A program made the position numbers and the translations under genes. The notes beneath the pieces are model-generated. The model was not told the origin of the DNA and made no database searches. It saw only the letters and a list, made by a program, of their open reading frames with translations. A stretch of DNA of 6,989 bases from positions 1 to 6,989 of the forward strand of contig CABSHY010000066.1 of the NCBI GenBank assembly GCA_902477615.1, given 5' to 3'. This document shows positions 5,640-6,989 of this stretch, one piece after another (the stretch's first letter is position 1; each line of letters starts with the position of its first letter). This stretch comes from an uncultured Sutterella sp. Its GTDB lineage: Bacteria; Pseudomonadota; Gammaproteobacteria; Burkholderiales; Burkholderiaceae_F.

Positions 5640-6989
5640 AAGCAAGAAATTTCTCTCAAAGCCTTTATTTTCAGGTATTCTCGGCCTTTTCTGTTTTCTG
5701 AAATAGAAACGGTTCTGTATATGTGCACTTCTACTGCATTTGGATAGATTTCAGCTTCAAGGCTTTCAACAAGCCTCCTCGAGATTCGTAGCGGTGAAGT
5801 TTTTTCAGACCAAACGCTTCACAAATGTCATCAAAGTTCTCGTTAGCATCGACTTTTTGATAGACCACCACGCTACGGGCTGCGTTACTTGTTGGTAGCA
5901 CACTTGCCGTGCGCAACGCATAAAGCATCTCCTCAGAACTCAACTCCAACCCCGCTGTTTTTCCCATCCATTTCATTAGTCGCTCAATTGTCAACGCCAA
6001 ATAACAACTCACAAAATGCCCTTGGATGTGTTCATCATTCCACACAAAACAAGGACGCGTTTCTAACCATGTCTTACTTGTGCGGAAGCAGTCTTCGATT
6101 TGCCACAGTTGACGGTACATCGTCATAATTTTTTGATGATCATCGACGGGTAAATTCGTACAGACAGCGTAGTAACCCGCCCACTTTCGTCTCTCAGCTA
6201 TCTTCGAATTATCTAAAACCATCCCCGTTGTCCCTTGGGGAAGTTTCAGCAGTGCACGGTAACCTCGGCTACTGACTAACGACTGTTTGTTTTCGATGGC
6301 TTTTTGTGCTTTTTTTACCATACGATCCGTCTCGGCATTGTCTTTGTGTGCCCGCTTGGGAGAATAGGAAACAACCCACTGAGTATCAATCGTGTCAATG
6401 ACCTTTGACGTGTTGTACTTCTTTCCCGTTTTGGCACTTATCCGAGTTTCTTTGAGTTCGCGAGGAACCGACAGATGCTTGTAACGACAGAACAGCTCTC
6501 CGGTTTGTTCATCATAGATTGTTTGCGCCCAATTACTTTCATCAAGAATCTCACGCTGAATTTCTTCACTGCAATTCCTAATCTTTTGTGCAATGACAAA
6601 ATCACAACCCAGCTCTTTAAGCTTGGAGAGATTCTCTGAAGAGTTAAGTCCACGGTCGGCTACAACCGTCAATTTTTCAATTTTGTAGGTCTTCTTAACG
6701 CGTTCAATAATCGGAATCATCGTGCCAAATTCCGACGTGTTGCCCGGTAAAAGGTCGTAGTCAACAGGGATGCCGTTGGCATCCATTACCAATCCCAATA
6801 CAACTTGAACTTCATTGACCTTATTGGCTTTGCTCAATCCAAAATCTTTCAGTTCACTCTGAGCCTGGCTTTCAAAACCGTAGGTGGTGACATCATAAAA
6901 AGCCAACGTGAGATCACGCTTTGTCAATTTCGTGATCTGACGGTTAAGGGATCGAATAATTTGAGACTTATCCTTAGCCAAATGATCCA
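5622..6989 (-). mobile_element. IS1634-like insertion sequence, one end, runs off the window
   Basis: The element holds a DDE transposase gene on the minus strand and about 110 bases of AT-rich non-coding DNA between the transposase stop (5731) and the point where intron homology ends. The left limit at about 5622 comes from loss of the intron reading frame, not from a mapped inverted repeat. The other end lies outside the window, so neither terminal repeats nor target duplication can be tested. Transcription of its transposase opposes that of glmM and the intron. Confidence 0.7.
5731..6989 (-). CDS. IS1634/IS4-type DDE transposase (N-terminus outside the window)
   Basis: The reading frame is open from the right edge to a TAG at 5733-5731, giving about 419 residues. 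Counting from the internal TTG at 6981, the RNase H-like core shows the first catalytic Asp, D30 in AFYDVTTYGFES (codon 6894-6892); the second, D109 in VVADRGLNSSEN (codon 6657-6655); and the Glu E296 in YRQLWQIEDCFRTSK (codon 6096-6094), with K303 seven residues later. Y289, E296 and K303 fit the Y..E..K signature of IS4-like transposases. The Arg position of that motif is Leu (L292), as I recall for the IS1634 branch. A large insertion between D109 and E296 and the RPxFVWNDEHIxGH tract also fit that family. Family proteins are usually longer than 500 residues, so some 100 or more N-terminal residues are probably outside. No frameshift or stop is seen, so the element may be active. Confidence 0.85.
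   Translation of the reverse strand, partial: DHLAKDKSQIIRSLNRQITKLTKRDLTLAFYDVTTYGFESQAQSELKDFGLSKANKVNEVQVVLGLVMDANGIPVDYDLLPGNTSEFGTMIPIIERVKKTYKIEKLTVVADRGLNSSENLSKLKELGCDFVIAQKIRNCSEEIQREILDESNWAQTIYDEQTGELFCRYKHLSVPRELKETRISAKTGKKYNTSKVIDTIDTQWVVSYSPKRAHKDNAETDRMVKKAQKAIENKQSLVSSRGYRALLKLPQGTTGMVLDNSKIAERRKWAGYYAVCTNLPVDDHQKIMTMYRQLWQIEDCFRTSKTWLETRPCFVWNDEHIQGHFVSCYLALTIERLMKWMGKTAGLELSSEEMLYALRTASVLPTSNAARSVVVYQKVDANENFDDICEAFGLKKLHRYESRGGLLKALKLKSIQMQ

Noticed and set aside
5063..5640. Possible novel non-coding RNA or riboswitch behind glmM.
   Set aside because: The GTGCG start, the GGGTGAAAGTCCCG element and the maturase start at its 3' side fit a group II intron better than a new RNA class.
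5889..6653. Open frames at 5889-6128 plus and 6438-6653 minus.
   Set aside because: Both lie inside the transposase gene, whose catalytic motifs fix the true frame.

Overview
The window looks like chromosomal DNA from a Gram-negative betaproteobacterium of moderate GC. LapB and HtpX act in the envelope of Gram-negative bacteria, and folP followed by glmM is the usual order in Burkholderiales. A gut Sutterellaceae-type organism (for example Parasutterella-like) is my best guess, but this rests on general impression and no search was run.

Layout from left to right: lapB (34-1185) encodes the LPS-assembly TPR/rubredoxin protein and ends at a strong terminator. htpX (1332-2228) encodes a membrane zinc protease and also has its own terminator. 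A tRNA operon on the minus strand (Pro-UGG, Arg-UCU, His-GUG, in order of transcription) converges on htpX. It has a clear sigma70-type promoter at 2652-2680 and its own terminator at 2313-2350. Divergent from it, folP (2834-3661) and glmM (3680-5014) form a two-gene operon that ends in a terminator at 5034-5061.

The last 1.9 kb is mobile DNA. A group II intron starts with GTGCG at 5063, one base after the glmM terminator's T-rich tail, on the same strand. Only its 5' part is present: the reading frame of its encoded maturase/reverse transcriptase begins at about 5583 and is lost after about 13 codons. From about 5622 the sequence belongs to an IS with an IS1634-like (IS4-type DDE) transposase on the minus strand, which runs off the right edge. 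The IS therefore either sits inside the intron, with the rest of the intron beyond the window, or replaces its lost 3' part.

Functionally the left part is housekeeping. LapB controls LpxC turnover and so LPS supply. HtpX removes damaged membrane proteins. FolP makes dihydropteroate for folate. GlmM makes glucosamine-1-phosphate for UDP-GlcNAc, the shared precursor of peptidoglycan and lipid A. I found no convincing previously undescribed system. The most interesting part is the nested intron/IS structure directly behind the glmM terminator.
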